A stretch of 64,000 nt of DNA from Isoalcanivorax indicus (GTDB lineage Bacteria; Pseudomonadota; Gammaproteobacteria; Pseudomonadales; Alcanivoracaceae): NCBI RefSeq assembly GCF_003259185.1, contig NZ_QGMP01000001.1, positions 2,356,001-2,420,000 on the forward strand, given 5' to 3'. Every line of letters starts with the position of its first letter. Within the stretch, counting starts at the first letter, position 1. The notes under the pieces are model-generated. The model was not told the DNA's origin. It was given only the letters and a program-made list of their open reading frames with translations, and did not search any database. Shown here piece by piece: positions 8,483-18,577 of this stretch. A program made the position numbers and the translations under genes.

Positions 8483-10159
8483 TTAAAGCAAAGCCCTCCG
8501 CAAGTCTGTCAGCGTCGCCGCCAGGAACTGGGTAAAGCGCGCTGCATCCGCCCCATCAATCACACGATGATCGTAAGACAGTGACAACGGCAGCATGTCG
8601 CGCGGGATGAATTGCTTGCCGTCCCACACCGGCTTCGTCTGCGTACGGCTCACGCCCAGGATCGCCACTTCGGGCCAGTTGACGATCGGCGTAAAGGCCG
8701 TGCCACCGATACCGCCCAGCGAGGAAATACTGAAGCTGCCGCCCTGCATATCCCCGGGCGTCAACTTGCGGTTGCGCGCCTTTTCCGCCAGTTCGCCCAT
8801 CTCGCTGGCGATGGCCAGGATACCCTTGGTATCGGCATCGCGAATCACCGGCACCACCAGCCCGTTGGGCGTATCCACCGCCACGCCGATATGAATATAG
8901 CGTTTCAGGATCAGGGTTTCGCCCGAGGCCGACAGTGAACTGTTGAAGGTAGGGAATTCGCGCAAGGCCACCGCGCAGGCTTTCACCAGAAAGGCCAGCA
9001 TGGTCAGCTTGACGGGTTTGGCATCGCCGCGCGCCGACTTGGCGAGACGCTGGTTCTCGCTTTGCCGGAACGCTTCAAGATCGGTGATATCCGCTTCATC
9101 GAACTGCGTGACATGCGGCACCGTGATCCAGCTGCGGTGCAGATTGGCCGCCGCCACGCGGCGCAATTTACTCTGCTCGCGTTCCTCGATCTCGCCAAAC
9201 TTGCTGAAGTCGATCTCCGGCAAGGGGGCGCCGGGCACACCCGCAGCGGGCGCCGGCTTTTCGGTCAGCAGCGCCTTGACGTGGGCATGAACGTCTTCCT
9301 TGAGGATGCGCCCTTTCGGGCCGGTGCCGGAGACCTTGGCCAGATCAGCGCCGAGTTCCCGCGCCAGTTTGCGCACGGCAGGCCCCGCATGCACGGGACC
9401 GGAGGGCGCACCCGCTTCGGCACCCCGCATGCGCGTATCCGCCGCATCCCGGGGCTCGGGCTTGCCTTGTTCCCGGGTGTCGCGGCTGGCGGTCTTCGCC
9501 TCCGGGGCGGGTTCGCTGGCTGCCGGTGTGTCGTCACTGGCTTCGTCACTGGCGTCATCACTGGACGAAACAGACAGCGTCATGAGGGCATCGCCGGTGC
9601 TCAGGCGATCACCGACTTTCACCGCCAGCGCACTGATGCGGCCGGCGGCCGGGGACGGAATTTCCAGCGAGGCCTTGTCGGATTCCAGCACGCCGATAAT
9701 CTGTTCGGCTTCGACCTCATCGCCTTCCTTGACCAGCAACTCGATCAGTTCGGCGGCGTCGATATCGCCGAGATCCGGCACGGTGATGTCGCGGCTGCCG
9801 CCTGATGTTTTCGCGGCCGTTTTTTTCGTGGATGAGGCCGCCTTGGGGGCCGGCTCCGGTTTGCTCTCGTCCTGTTTATCGGGCTTGCTGGTTTCGGCCT
9901 TGCTGTCTTCGGCGGTGTCAGCGGCGGCTTCCACTTCCAGCAACGGGTCGCCTTCGCGCACGCGATCGCCCACGCTGACCAGCAGCTTGCTGACCTTGCC
10001 CCCCTTCGGGGCAGGCACTTCCACGGTGGCCTTGTCGGATTCCAGCACCACAATGGTATCTTCCGGCGCAATGGTATCGCCGACCTTGACGGAGACCTCG
10101 ATCACATCAACAGGATCACTGCTGCCTGTGTCGGGTACCTTGATGACTTCACTGCTCAC
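8483..10159 (-). CDS. aceF: Pyruvate dehydrogenase E2 (dihydrolipoyl acetyltransferase)
   Basis: A 558-aa core subunit of the pyruvate dehydrogenase complex; it transfers acetyl from lipoamide to CoA. Two lipoyl domains carry the modified lysines in ESDKA (K43 and K162), separated by Ala/Lys/Pro/Glu-rich linkers. The peripheral subunit-binding domain is at about 256-292 (AVRKLARELG...GRILKEDV). The catalytic domain (about 330-558) ends with DHRVIDGADAARF, giving catalytic H531 and D535. The E. coli protein has three lipoyl domains, so this is the two-domain form. The start is GTG with AAGGAG upstream. It begins 11 bp after the aceE stop in the same operon. No lpd gene follows; E3 must be encoded elsewhere. 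Confidence 0.95.
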   Translation of the reverse strand: MSSEVIKVPDTGSSDPVDVIEVSVKVGDTIAPEDTIVVLESDKATVEVPAPKGGKVSKLLVSVGDRVREGDPLLEVEAAADTAEDSKAETSKPDKQDESKPEPAPKAASSTKKTAAKTSGGSRDITVPDLGDIDAAELIELLVKEGDEVEAEQIIGVLESDKASLEIPSPAAGRISALAVKVGDRLSTGDALMTLSVSSSDDASDEASDDTPAASEPAPEAKTASRDTREQGKPEPRDAADTRMRGAEAGAPSGPVHAGPAVRKLARELGADLAKVSGTGPKGRILKEDVHAHVKALLTEKPAPAAGVPGAPLPEIDFSKFGEIEEREQSKLRRVAAANLHRSWITVPHVTQFDEADITDLEAFRQSENQRLAKSARGDAKPVKLTMLAFLVKACAVALREFPTFNSSLSASGETLILKRYIHIGVAVDTPNGLVVPVIRDADTKGILAIASEMGELAEKARNRKLTPGDMQGGSFSISSLGGIGGTAFTPIVNWPEVAILGVSRTQTKPVWDGKQFIPRDMLPLSLSYDHRVIDGADAARFTQFLAATLTDLRRALL

Positions 10160-10170
10160 GCATCAGCTCC

Positions 10171-12849
10171 TTATACGCTCGGCGGGTACGGTTTTTCCGC
10201 GTTGATACCGAAACGCTTGATGGCGTCGGCGACCTTGCTGCGGCCAATGACACCCTTGTCCGCCAGCCCGTTCAGGGCGGCCAGCACAATGAAGTAGCGA
10301 TCCACCTCGAAGAACTCGCGCAGCCTGGCGCGCGAGTCACTGCGACCAAAGCCATCGGTGCCCAGCACGATATAAGGCGCCTCGACCCAGGGGCGGATCT
10401 GGTCGGCGAAGATTTTCATGTAATCGGTGGCCGCAATGATCGGGCCCTGGCGCTGCGCCAGGCAGGTCTGCACCCAGCAACGGCGCGCCTCTTCCTGCGG
10501 GTGCAGCATGTTCCAGCGCTGCACCTGCAACCCTTCGCGGCGCAGTTCGTTGAAGCTGGTGACGCTCCAGATATCGGCTTCGACGCCATAGACATCCTGC
10601 AGGATCTCCGCCGCCGCCTCGACTTCGCGCAAGATGGTCCCGGAACCCAGCAACTGCACGGTCTTCTTGCTCTTGCGCTCGGCTTCCTGCAACAGATACA
10701 TGCCTTTGCGAATGCCTTCTTCCGCGCCCTTGGGCATGGCCCGGTGCACGTAGTTTTCGTTCATCAGGGTGATGTAGTAGAAAACGTTTTCCTGTTCGGC
10801 ATACATGCGCCGCAGGCCGTCCTGCAGGATCACCGCCAGCTCGAAGGCGTAGGTCGGGTCGTAGCTGATGCAGTTCGGCACCGTGCTGGAGAGCAGATGG
10901 CTGTGGCCATCCTGATGCTGCAAACCTTCACCGTTGAGCGTGGTCCGCCCGGCGGTGGCGCCCAGCAGAAAGCCGCGCGCCTGCATGTCACCGGCCGCCC
11001 AGGCCAGATCACCAACGCGCTGGAAGCCGAACATCGAGTAATAGATGTAGAACGGCACCAGCGGGAAATTGTGATGGCTGTAGCTGGTGGCCGCCGCCAT
11101 CCAGCCGGACATGGCACCGGCTTCGTTGATGCCTTCCTCAAGAATCCGGCCTTGCCGGTCCTCGCGGTAATACATGACCTGCCCGGCGTCCTCCGGCTCG
11201 TACTTCTGCCCGCCTGCGGAATAGATGCCCAACTGCCGGAACATACCCTCCATACCGAAAGTGCGCGCCTCATCCGGCACGATGGGCACCACCCGGTCGC
11301 CGATGCCTTTCTGCTTGATCAGCGAGGACAACATGCGCACGAAGGCCATGGTGGTGGAAATGGCCCGGTCGCCACTGCCCTCCAGGAAGTTGCCGAACAG
11401 GCCGACATCAGGCACTTCGAGTTTTTCCGAGTTGCGCCGCCGTACCGGCACGCTGCCGCCCAGCGCGCCTCGACGCTCACGCAGATAGCGCAGTTCCGGG
11501 CTGTCTTCGTCCGGCCGGTAGTAAGGCAGCTTCTCCAGTTCCTTGTCGGAGAACGGCATGTTGAAGCGGTCGCGAAAATCCTTGAGGCTGTCCAGATCCA
11601 GCTTTTTCATCTGGTGGGTCTTGTTGGTCGCCTCGCCCGCGCCGGTGGCATAACCCTTCACCGTCTTGGCCAGAATCACGGTGGGCTGGCCAGTGTGATT
11701 GACCGCCTGATGGTAGGCCGCATACACCTTGAAGGGGTCGTGGCCGCCGCGATTGAGCTGGTAGATCTCCTCGTCGGACAGGTGCTCCACCAGCTTGGCA
11801 AGCTCCGGATACTTGCCGAAGAAATGCTCACGCGTATAGGCGCCGCCGTTCTTCTTGTAGGCCTGATATTCGCCGTCCACGCACTCTTCCATGCGGCGCC
11901 GCAGTACACCTTCGGTATCACGCTCCAGCAGCGGATCCCACAGACGCCCCCAGACCACCTTGATGACGTTCCAGCCGGCCCCCCGGAACAAACCCTCCAG
12001 TTCCTGGATGATCTTGCCGTTGCCGCGCACCGGGCCATCGAGCCGCTGCAGGTTGCAGTTGACCACAAAGATCAGGTTGTCCAGATGCTCGCGCCCGGCC
12101 AGCGACAGGGCGCCGAGGGATTCCGGCTCGTCCATCTCGCCGTCGCCGAGAAACGCCCACACCTTGCGCCGCTGCGACGGAATCATCTCGCGGTTTTCCA
12201 GGTACTTCATGATGTGGGCCTGGTAGATCGCCTGGATCGGACCCAACCCCATGGACACCGTGGGGAATTGCCAGAAATCCGGCATCAGCCACGGGTGTGG
12301 ATAGGAGGACAGGCCCTTGCCATCGACCTCGCGGCGGAAGTTATCCAGCTGTTCTTCGCTCAGACGCCCTTCCAGGAAGGCGCGGGCGTAAATGCCTGGC
12401 GCCGAGTGGCCCTGGTAATACACCAGGTCGCCGCCGTGCCCGTCGGTGGGGGCACGGAAGAAATGATTCATGCCGACATCGTAGAGCGTGGCCGACGACG
12501 CGAACGAGGCGATATGGCCGCCCAGCTCATCATCGTTCAGGTTGGCGCGCATCACGGTGGCCAACGCATTCCAGCGCACCAGCGAACGAATACGGCGCTC
12601 CATGAACATGTCACCGGGGAACGGCGCTTCTTCACGGGTGCTGATGGTATTCAGATAGGGGGTGTGCAAGTGAGCCCGATACAAGCCCTGGGACTGGGCC
12701 ACATCGGTCAGGCGATTGAGCAGCCAGGTGGCGCGCTCGGGGCCTTCGTTCTCAACGATCGAGGACAGGGCCTCGAACCATTCCCGGGTTTCGGCCGGGT
12801 CGTTGTCATCAAAAAAATGGCCGGGAATAAACGGTGTTGCCATGGGCAT
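10171..12849 (-). CDS. aceE: Pyruvate dehydrogenase E1 component
   Basis: A homodimeric-type E1 of about 892 aa that decarboxylates pyruvate with thiamine diphosphate and acetylates E2. The N-terminus FFDDNDPAETREWFEALSS and the TPP-binding motif GDGEMDEPE followed by NCNLQRLDGPVRGN are diagnostic. The length fits the 887 aa of E. coli AceE. The start chosen is the ATG at 12849 after AAGGA; the ATG at 12843 (MATPFIPG) is equally possible. The frame is open upstream to 12987, but that stretch is leader DNA with hairpins rather than protein. aceF follows after 11 bp. Confidence 0.95.
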   Translation of the reverse strand: MPMATPFIPGHFFDDNDPAETREWFEALSSIVENEGPERATWLLNRLTDVAQSQGLYRAHLHTPYLNTISTREEAPFPGDMFMERRIRSLVRWNALATVMRANLNDDELGGHIASFASSATLYDVGMNHFFRAPTDGHGGDLVYYQGHSAPGIYARAFLEGRLSEEQLDNFRREVDGKGLSSYPHPWLMPDFWQFPTVSMGLGPIQAIYQAHIMKYLENREMIPSQRRKVWAFLGDGEMDEPESLGALSLAGREHLDNLIFVVNCNLQRLDGPVRGNGKIIQELEGLFRGAGWNVIKVVWGRLWDPLLERDTEGVLRRRMEECVDGEYQAYKKNGGAYTREHFFGKYPELAKLVEHLSDEEIYQLNRGGHDPFKVYAAYHQAVNHTGQPTVILAKTVKGYATGAGEATNKTHQMKKLDLDSLKDFRDRFNMPFSDKELEKLPYYRPDEDSPELRYLRERRGALGGSVPVRRRNSEKLEVPDVGLFGNFLEGSGDRAISTTMAFVRMLSSLIKQKGIGDRVVPIVPDEARTFGMEGMFRQLGIYSAGGQKYEPEDAGQVMYYREDRQGRILEEGINEAGAMSGWMAAATSYSHHNFPLVPFYIYYSMFGFQRVGDLAWAAGDMQARGFLLGATAGRTTLNGEGLQHQDGHSHLLSSTVPNCISYDPTYAFELAVILQDGLRRMYAEQENVFYYITLMNENYVHRAMPKGAEEGIRKGMYLLQEAERKSKKTVQLLGSGTILREVEAAAEILQDVYGVEADIWSVTSFNELRREGLQVQRWNMLHPQEEARRCWVQTCLAQRQGPIIAATDYMKIFADQIRPWVEAPYIVLGTDGFGRSDSRARLREFFEVDRYFIVLAALNGLADKGVIGRSKVADAIKRFGINAEKPYPPSV

Positions 12850-13057
12850 TGCGTCCTTTTTCGCTGCACCGACGTAGCCGGTCGGGGTTCTTCCCGACCG
12901 GCAACCAGAGTCGGACCCTCGCTGATACAGTGCGAACAGCGTGATCCTGCAACGCGGTCTGCCGGGTAGGCAGACCGCGTAAAACATTACGATAACGACC
13001 CGGGCGACTCAATGCGACTTCAGGCGAACACCGGGGTGATACTTCGGGTCATTGCGC
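12850..13057. other. aceE upstream region with two stable hairpins
   Basis: This 208-bp gap between ampE (ends at 13058) and aceE holds two perfect inverted repeats. One has an 11-bp stem (12953-12963 with 12969-12979, CGCGGTCTGCC) and a 5-base loop. The other has a 10-bp stem (12877-12886 with 12893-12902, GCCGGTCGGG) and a 6-base loop, and ends about 28 bp before the aceE start. Neither is followed by a T-run in the aceE direction. They may be leader structures or operators for aceE expression. I saw no PdhR-type palindrome. Confidence 0.6.
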
Positions 13058-13945
13058 TTATCCGGTGATCACGATCCAGATAGCGGCCAGAATCAGCCAG
13101 ATCGCCAGACAACGCAGCAAGACGCCCTGCAATTCTTCAAGCCGGTCGACACCGGCCTGCAAGCGATCTTGTGCCTGCGCCGAGGGGTCCGGTTTTTCCA
13201 GCGCGCCTTCCAGGGCATCGTCCAGCAGCGCCTCGCCGTCATCCAGTTTCCAGACCCGGCCGGAGACGGCATCGGCCACCCGACCAAAATTGCCCGCCAG
13301 GGCCAGGCACAGCACCAGCAGACGCGACGGCAACCAGAACAGGGCGGTATGCATCAGCCGCGCCGGGCTCGGCTCCGGCGCCGTCTCATCCAGGGCTTCC
13401 TCACGCACGAGTGTCAGGTTGAGCACATAAAGCAGCGCCGCCCAATAGCCCAGCGCGATCAGCCAGAACACCGTGGCGAACAATTGCCGCGCGTCCTGAC
13501 GCAGGATGCGCCGGTAGAGACGAGTGAAATAATCAGGCTGCTCGGCGTCACCGATGTCGTCCACGTCACCGGCCAGTCCGAAATGCCGCTCGGCGGCCTC
13601 GGAAAAGGCATCCGGGTCGTTCATCCGGCCACGCTCCAGCAGGCTCTCCTGCTGACGGAATTCGCTTTCCGCTCCGAGCAGCCAGAGCAGCAGCACGCCA
13701 CCCGCGATAAAGCCCGGCAAGCCCCAGAGAAAGCCGTGCAGCAGACACAGCAGCAGTGCCACCACCGCCACCGGCACCAGCACCAGTAGCGCCCAGCGCA
13801 CCACTGCAGGCAGGCCAATGCCATCGACCCGGTCGCGCAGCGGCGCCAGCGCCTCGCTGAAACGCTCGCGCCGCAGGAACATGCCCGGCCAGGCAAAATC
13901 AAGGCGCCGCAGCGCCAGTACCACCAGCAATACCACCAGTTTCAT
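13058..13945 (-). CDS. ampE: AmpE-like inner-membrane protein
   Basis: A 295-aa membrane protein resembling AmpE. The N-terminal helix MKLVVLLVVLALRRLD is the family start, followed by hydrophobic helices near residues 50-90, 150-175 and at the C-terminus (CLAIWLILAAIWIVITG). In E. coli AmpE is cotranscribed with AmpD; its role in beta-lactamase signalling remains unclear. Its ATG overlaps the ampD stop by four bases (ATGA), so translation is probably coupled. The frame extends upstream to 13987 inside ampD, but the ATG at 13945 gives the normal family N-terminus. Confidence 0.8.
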   Translation of the reverse strand: MKLVVLLVVLALRRLDFAWPGMFLRRERFSEALAPLRDRVDGIGLPAVVRWALLVLVPVAVVALLLCLLHGFLWGLPGFIAGGVLLLWLLGAESEFRQQESLLERGRMNDPDAFSEAAERHFGLAGDVDDIGDAEQPDYFTRLYRRILRQDARQLFATVFWLIALGYWAALLYVLNLTLVREEALDETAPEPSPARLMHTALFWLPSRLLVLCLALAGNFGRVADAVSGRVWKLDDGEALLDDALEGALEKPDPSAQAQDRLQAGVDRLEELQGVLLRCLAIWLILAAIWIVITG

Positions 13946-14547
13946 GACGTCCTGTTCTCCCCCGGGCTGGCGGCCAGACGTTGCCACAGCCCGTCCCAGT
14001 CAAATGCCGGGCCGGGGTCGGTCTTGCGCCCCGGCGCGATGTGTTCATGCCCCACTATCGCATCTGCTGCGATACCTGGGTAGGCCCTGCGCAACAGCTG
14101 GACCAGCGGCACCAGCACATCATACTGCGCCGCCGTAAAGGGCACAGTATCGGCGCCTTCCAGCTCGATACCAATGGCGAAATCGTTGCAATTCTTGCGC
14201 CCGCGCCAGGCGGACTCGCCAGCATGCCAGGCGCGCCGGTCGCAGGCGACATACTGGTTCAGCTGGCCATCGCGGCGAATCAGGAAATGCGCCGACACCT
14301 TCAGGTGGGCTATTTCGGCAAAGTACGGATGGGCATCGGGCGACAGGTCATTGCTGAACAGCGCGTCGATATGCGGCCCGCCGAATTCGCCCGGCGGCAA
14401 ACTGATGTTATGCACCACAATCAGGGAAATATCCGCCGGGTCCGGACGCTCGCCGGCATTGGGTGAGGGAATGTGACGGGCCTGATCGACCCAGTGCTTG
14501 CTGAGAGTGAACACACGCCATCCTGGTCCGGGCAGGGCACCCGGCAC
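13942..14547 (-). CDS. ampD: 1,6-anhydro-N-acetylmuramyl-L-alanine amidase AmpD
   Basis: A cytoplasmic zinc amidase of up to 201 aa that cleaves anhydro-muropeptides brought in by AmpG, in peptidoglycan recycling; its loss derepresses ampC in species with AmpR. The zinc ligands are visible: H46 in VVHNISLPP, H167 in the GHEHIAPGRKTDPGP motif, and D177 in KTDPGP. The segment PSPNAGERPD near residue 28 is the usual AmpD entry. The start is uncertain because no ATG is in frame; GTG at 14547 is used and GTG at 14514 is an alternative. It lies 9 bp after the DUF1631 gene and overlaps ampE. Confidence 0.9.
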   Translation of the reverse strand: MPGALPGPGWRVFTLSKHWVDQARHIPSPNAGERPDPADISLIVVHNISLPPGEFGGPHIDALFSNDLSPDAHPYFAEIAHLKVSAHFLIRRDGQLNQYVACDRRAWHAGESAWRGRKNCNDFAIGIELEGADTVPFTAAQYDVLVPLVQLLRRAYPGIAADAIVGHEHIAPGRKTDPGPAFDWDGLWQRLAASPGENRTS

Positions 14548-14556
14548 GGGCGTGCT

Positions 14557-16893
14557 TCAGGTGCGCTGCTGCAACTTGCGAAGATCGCCGATTACGGCTT
14601 CCAGCGCCCGGTCGAACAGGGCGCTGTCCTCAATCAGTTTAGCGGCCCCCTGCTGCAACGCAACGGCCAGACTCATGGCGCTGTGTTCGCACACCTTGAT
14701 GCCCCGGCGATTGATGAACACCAGCTTGTCACCGCCGCGCAGATTGGCCGCCAGCTTGCAGCGCTGCCCGCTGTGCGGCTGGTCGCCTTCGGCAAATTCC
14801 ACCCACTGCCCCGGACGCAGGCCACGCAGGGCACGCACCTGGGGGTGATCCGAGGGCAAGCGCAGCTCCTCTTCCACCGGCGCAACGGCCACCTCGGCCT
14901 CCACCACCGGCTGCTCGGCCGCCACGGCCACACGTTCGGTTTCCAGGCCACGCAGCAAGGAATCGTGCACGGTCTGCAACCCGATCAGCAGGCTGTTGGC
15001 TTCCAGCACGTCGTAGCTGATGCGCTCCAGGCCGGCCTTGATGCTGTTCAGCAGCTTCGGGCTGAGGGCGCGCAAACGCTCCAGCGCGGCCTGCTCCCGG
15101 TGGGGCAGCACGCTCCACACCACGGCATCCACCACCTTGCCATCACGGGCCCAGGCCTCGCTGTCTTCGCCTTCGCGCAGATGCGTCAGGTAAAGCACCT
15201 GCTGCCAGGCCTGACGCAGCAGGCGCACCGCCACGTCCGGCAGTTGCCGCCCCGCCATGCGCTGATCCAGCGCCGCCGTCACCGCCAGTCGCGCGACATC
15301 GGCCCGGGCGCGCCCTTCCTCGACTTCGCGAATGCGTGCCTCGACCCTTTCCGTGCGAGCGCTCTGCTGGCTGAAAAAAGCCTCGAAGTCACGCAGCAGC
15401 GTGCCGAACAGGGCCACGTCCTCATCGTAATCATTGAGAATGCTGAACACGGACTGCTCGATCTGCTGATACAGCGCATCCTCGGTGCCCTGATCCGGGC
15501 TCCACTGGGCGCCGGCCCGCGCCAGGGTATTGAGCAGCTGCCGTGCAGGATGATCGTCATTGCTGAAGAAGGTCTTGTCCGCAATCGCCACCTTCAACAG
15601 CGGAATCTGCAAGCGGCCCAGCAGGGCCTTGATGTCGGTGGACAACCCCTGGTCGTCCAGAATGAAATCGAACAGCATCGACACCAGGTTGATGACATCG
15701 TCATCCGCCTGGTCCAGCGCATGCACGGCATCCGCCCCGATCTCGCTCTCCAGCAGGCCGGACAGCTCGGCGCGCACATCCACTTCGTCCAGCGCGCCCG
15801 GGGTGGCGGCGCTCTCCAGCGAGCGCTCCACCCGCTGCAGACGATTCAGCATCTGCAGCAGGTCTTCGGAATTCACCGCATTGACCTGGGTGCCCGTGGC
15901 CAGCGGCGCACCGTTTACGAACGGCACCCCGTTGTGCATGACCGCCATGTTGGTCGGCCCCGAGACCGCTGGCGCGAAGCCGCCTGTGGGCATACCTGCG
16001 GGCAATGCACCAGACGCCCCGGCAGCTCCGGCTGACGGCGCCCCGCCGCCCATACTGCGCATGGCCGACAACAACTCCTGCAGCACGCCGAACACCTGGC
16101 CGTTATCCACCACCGCATCGCCCGCCCCGCCTGACGAGCCTGCGGCGGCTCCCCCGCCCCCCGTGCGCGCCTGACCGGGCTGCCGGGCCGGGCGGATCGG
16201 CGGCGCCTTCATGTCCGGCAGCACGCCAGCATCGATGAGCAATTGATTGGCCTCGCTCACCGCAAAGCCGATTTCCGACAGCACCATGCGCTCGAACAGC
16301 TTGAAGACAATCAGCTTGCTGCGAATGTCCAGATCCAGCTTCTCGACACAGGTATGGAAGCACTCCGCCACCTGGCGTGGCTCCAGCGGGTTACCGCGCT
16401 CCCCGAATTCCCGCCGCCCCTCGAACAGGTATTCCAGGCGGTGATTGAAGGCGCGCAGGTGTTGCTCACAGGGACCACGCACCCGGCGCGCCATGTTGTC
16501 GATCGCCACGCCCGTTTCCAGCTGGTCTTCGTTGACCAGCGTCAGGCTGTCGATATCAATATCCTGATCATCCAGCACGCGCTGCTCGGCCGGGTTGTCG
16601 AGCAAGGTGCGGAAGCTGTTATGCAGGGCCTGGCGGAAGCCGGTTTCCATGCCCGCCCGCTTCACGCGCAGCTCGCGCATGGCGTCGAAGTAGCGGTCAC
16701 GGTCGGTATCGGTGGCGGATTCCGCCAGATCAAAGAGGGTGTCATCGGCGCCATCGAGCATGCCCGCGAGGTATTTACCCAGCAGTTCGCCAGTACGCTG
16801 CTGGACCTGTTCCAGCGGGCGCGGCAACTGACGCAGGGCGTCGGGAGCGGATGCCGCAGCCTTGACCGGCTTGAGTTGGGCAACCTTCTTCAT
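14557..16893 (-). CDS. DUF1631 family protein
   Basis: A 778-aa cytoplasmic protein matching the DUF1631 proteins found between nadC and ampD in pseudomonads. The N-terminal third is helical and charged. A low-complexity Gly/Ala/Ser-rich linker spans about 230-310 (AGSSGGAGDA, GGGAPSAGAAGASGALPAG). The last 120 residues (WVEFAEGDQPHSG...RCKLAANLRGGDKLVFINRR) have a PilZ-like beta-barrel pattern, so a link to cyclic di-GMP is possible but is an inference. No catalytic motif was recognised and the function is unknown. It lies just upstream of ampD, probably as the first gene of DUF1631-ampD-ampE. Confidence 0.75.
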   Translation of the reverse strand: MKKVAQLKPVKAAASAPDALRQLPRPLEQVQQRTGELLGKYLAGMLDGADDTLFDLAESATDTDRDRYFDAMRELRVKRAGMETGFRQALHNSFRTLLDNPAEQRVLDDQDIDIDSLTLVNEDQLETGVAIDNMARRVRGPCEQHLRAFNHRLEYLFEGRREFGERGNPLEPRQVAECFHTCVEKLDLDIRSKLIVFKLFERMVLSEIGFAVSEANQLLIDAGVLPDMKAPPIRPARQPGQARTGGGGAAAGSSGGAGDAVVDNGQVFGVLQELLSAMRSMGGGAPSAGAAGASGALPAGMPTGGFAPAVSGPTNMAVMHNGVPFVNGAPLATGTQVNAVNSEDLLQMLNRLQRVERSLESAATPGALDEVDVRAELSGLLESEIGADAVHALDQADDDVINLVSMLFDFILDDQGLSTDIKALLGRLQIPLLKVAIADKTFFSNDDHPARQLLNTLARAGAQWSPDQGTEDALYQQIEQSVFSILNDYDEDVALFGTLLRDFEAFFSQQSARTERVEARIREVEEGRARADVARLAVTAALDQRMAGRQLPDVAVRLLRQAWQQVLYLTHLREGEDSEAWARDGKVVDAVVWSVLPHREQAALERLRALSPKLLNSIKAGLERISYDVLEANSLLIGLQTVHDSLLRGLETERVAVAAEQPVVEAEVAVAPVEEELRLPSDHPQVRALRGLRPGQWVEFAEGDQPHSGQRCKLAANLRGGDKLVFINRRGIKVCEHSAMSLAVALQQGAAKLIEDSALFDRALEAVIGDLRKLQQRT

Positions 16894-17221
16894 GAGTGCT
16901 CTCCGGGGTTAGCGGGCGCAAACTTTGCACAGCGTTTGTAGAGAGAGTGCGGGTTTGCGTCGCTTTCTGCCGATTTTGGGAAACTGACAACCAGCCTAGC
17001 ACGCCGACCAGGCCAGAATTATGAACGAGTTATCAACCTACGCATATTTCAGTAGTTATCTGCTCTGTAACCAGACGAACGTGCAAACAGACATCCTTGA
17101 GGCCCAGCTTCCCCCGTTCGGCAATTTCCAATAGGCTCAGGCCTTTGCGCCTGCCGTGGCCCGCCCCACGGCGAGCAGGGGGGCCGCCCGGGGCGGCAGC
17201 GACATCTGAGGGACCACACCC
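16894..17221. other. Divergent intergenic region, DUF1631 / agcS
   Basis: This 328-bp gap between two divergent genes should hold promoters for both. I see an AT-richer patch around 17020-17060 and a short hairpin at 17153-17172 (GCCGTGG/CCACGGC) about 50 bp before the symporter start. No riboswitch, RNA gene or convincing promoter hexamer pair could be assigned. Confidence 0.4.
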
Positions 17222-18577
17222 ATGGAACAACCCACTACACTGGAGCAGTTCACCGCTGTGCTGGAGACCCTGTCCGGCTGGGCCTGGGGCCCGCCGATGC
17301 TGTTGTTGATCGGCGGCACCGGGCTCTACCTGACCCTGCGCCTGGCCTTTCTGCCCCTGCGGCGCCTGGGTTTTGGCCTGCGGCAGCTGATTCGCGGCAG
17401 CGAGGGCGAGGGTACCATCGGCTCGCGCTCGGCCCTGGCCGCCACTCTGGCCGCCACCGTGGGTACCGGCAATATCGCGGGCGTGGCCACCGCGATTCAC
17501 TGGGGCGGCCCCGGCGCGCTGGTGTGGATGTGGCTGATTGCCCTGGTGGGCATGGCCACCAAGTATTCCGAGGCCGTGCTGGCCGTGAAATTCCGCCGCC
17601 AGGACAGCCGTGGCCAGTATATCGGCGGCCCCATGTACTACATCCGCGACGGCCTGGGGCCGCGCTTCGCCTGGCTGGCCGTGCTGTTCGCGGTGTTCGG
17701 TACCATTGCCGGCTTCGGCATCGGCAATACCGTGCAGGCCAATTCCGTGGCCGACGGCTTTCAGGACAGCTTCGGCATTGCCCCCGCCCTGACCGGCAGC
17801 GTGCTCGCCGTGCTGGTGGGGCTGGTCATCCTGGGCGGCATCCGCCGCATCGCCAATATCGCGGCCGCCCTGGTGCCCCTGATGGCCGCCATTTACCTGG
17901 CGTTGGGCGCATTCGTACTGCTCATGCACGCCCCGCAATTGCCCGCCGCCGTCATGCTGTGCCTGCAAAGCGCCTTTACCGGCACCGCCGCTACGGGCGG
18001 CTTTGCCGGCGCCACCGTGTGGGCGGCGATCAGCTACGGCGTTGCCCGGGGCATCTTCTCCAACGAAGCCGGGCTCGGCAGTTCCCCCATCGCCCACGCC
18101 TCGGCCACCACCGACCACCCGGTGCGCCAGGGCAGCGTGGCCATGCTCGGCACCTTTATTGACACCCTGATTATTTGCTCCATCACCGGCCTGGCGATTG
18201 TCGTCACCGGCGCCTGGGAAAGCGGCGCCACCGGGGCCCCGCTGTCGGCCCTGGCGTTCTCCGCCAGCTTCGGCGAGCTCGGCCAGATGGTGGTCGCCCT
18301 GTCCCTGGGCGTGTTCGCCTTTACCACCCTGCTCGGCTGGAGCCTGTACGGCGAACGCTGCGCCCAGTATCTGTTTGGCGACCGCGCCGTGGTACCCTTT
18401 CGCGTGCTCTGGGTGGCTGCCGTTCCGGCCGGTGCCCTGCTGAGCCTGGATATCGTCTGGGGCATTGCCGACATCCTCAATGCCCTGATGGCCATCCCGA
18501 ACCTGATCGCCCTGCTCCTGCTGAGCCCGGTGATCCTCAAACTGACACACGAGTTCTTCCGCAATGAGCCACATTGA
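17222..18577 (+). CDS. Sodium:alanine/glycine symporter (AgcS family)
   Basis: A 451-aa inner-membrane amino-acid carrier with about ten hydrophobic segments. The stretch [20 protein letters not shown] near residue 100 is the sodium:alanine symporter family signature, and [15 protein letters not shown] just before it and [17 protein letters not shown] near residue 280 are further conserved blocks. Members import alanine or glycine with sodium. The nadC start lies inside its last codons (14-bp overlap), so the two genes are cotranscribed. A GAGG site is about 10 bases before the ATG. Confidence 0.9.
   Translation: MEQPTTLEQFTAVLETLSGWAWGPPMLLLIGGTGLYLTLRLAFLPLRRLGFGLRQLIRGSEGEGTIGSRSALAATLAATVGTGNIAGVATAIHWGGPGALVWMWLIALVGMATKYSEAVLAVKFRRQDSRGQYIGGPMYYIRDGLGPRFAWLAVLFAVFGTIAGFGIGNTVQANSVADGFQDSFGIAPALTGSVLAVLVGLVILGGIRRIANIAAALVPLMAAIYLALGAFVLLMHAPQLPAAVMLCLQSAFTGTAATGGFAGATVWAAISYGVARGIFSNEAGLGSSPIAHASATTDHPVRQGSVAMLGTFIDTLIICSITGLAIVVTGAWESGATGAPLSALAFSASFGELGQMVVALSLGVFAFTTLLGWSLYGERCAQYLFGDRAVVPFRVLWVAAVPAGALLSLDIVWGIADILNALMAIPNLIALLLLSPVILKLTHEFFRNEPH

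Noticed and set aside
10501-12969. An 822-codon open frame on the + strand opposite aceE
   Set aside because: It is the antisense shadow of a clear, full-length aceE; the translation is His/Gln-rich, with no domain and no ribosome site.
14473-16035. A 520-codon open frame on the + strand opposite the DUF1631 gene
   Set aside because: Shadow frame rich in Gln, His and Arg; the opposite strand has a coherent family protein.
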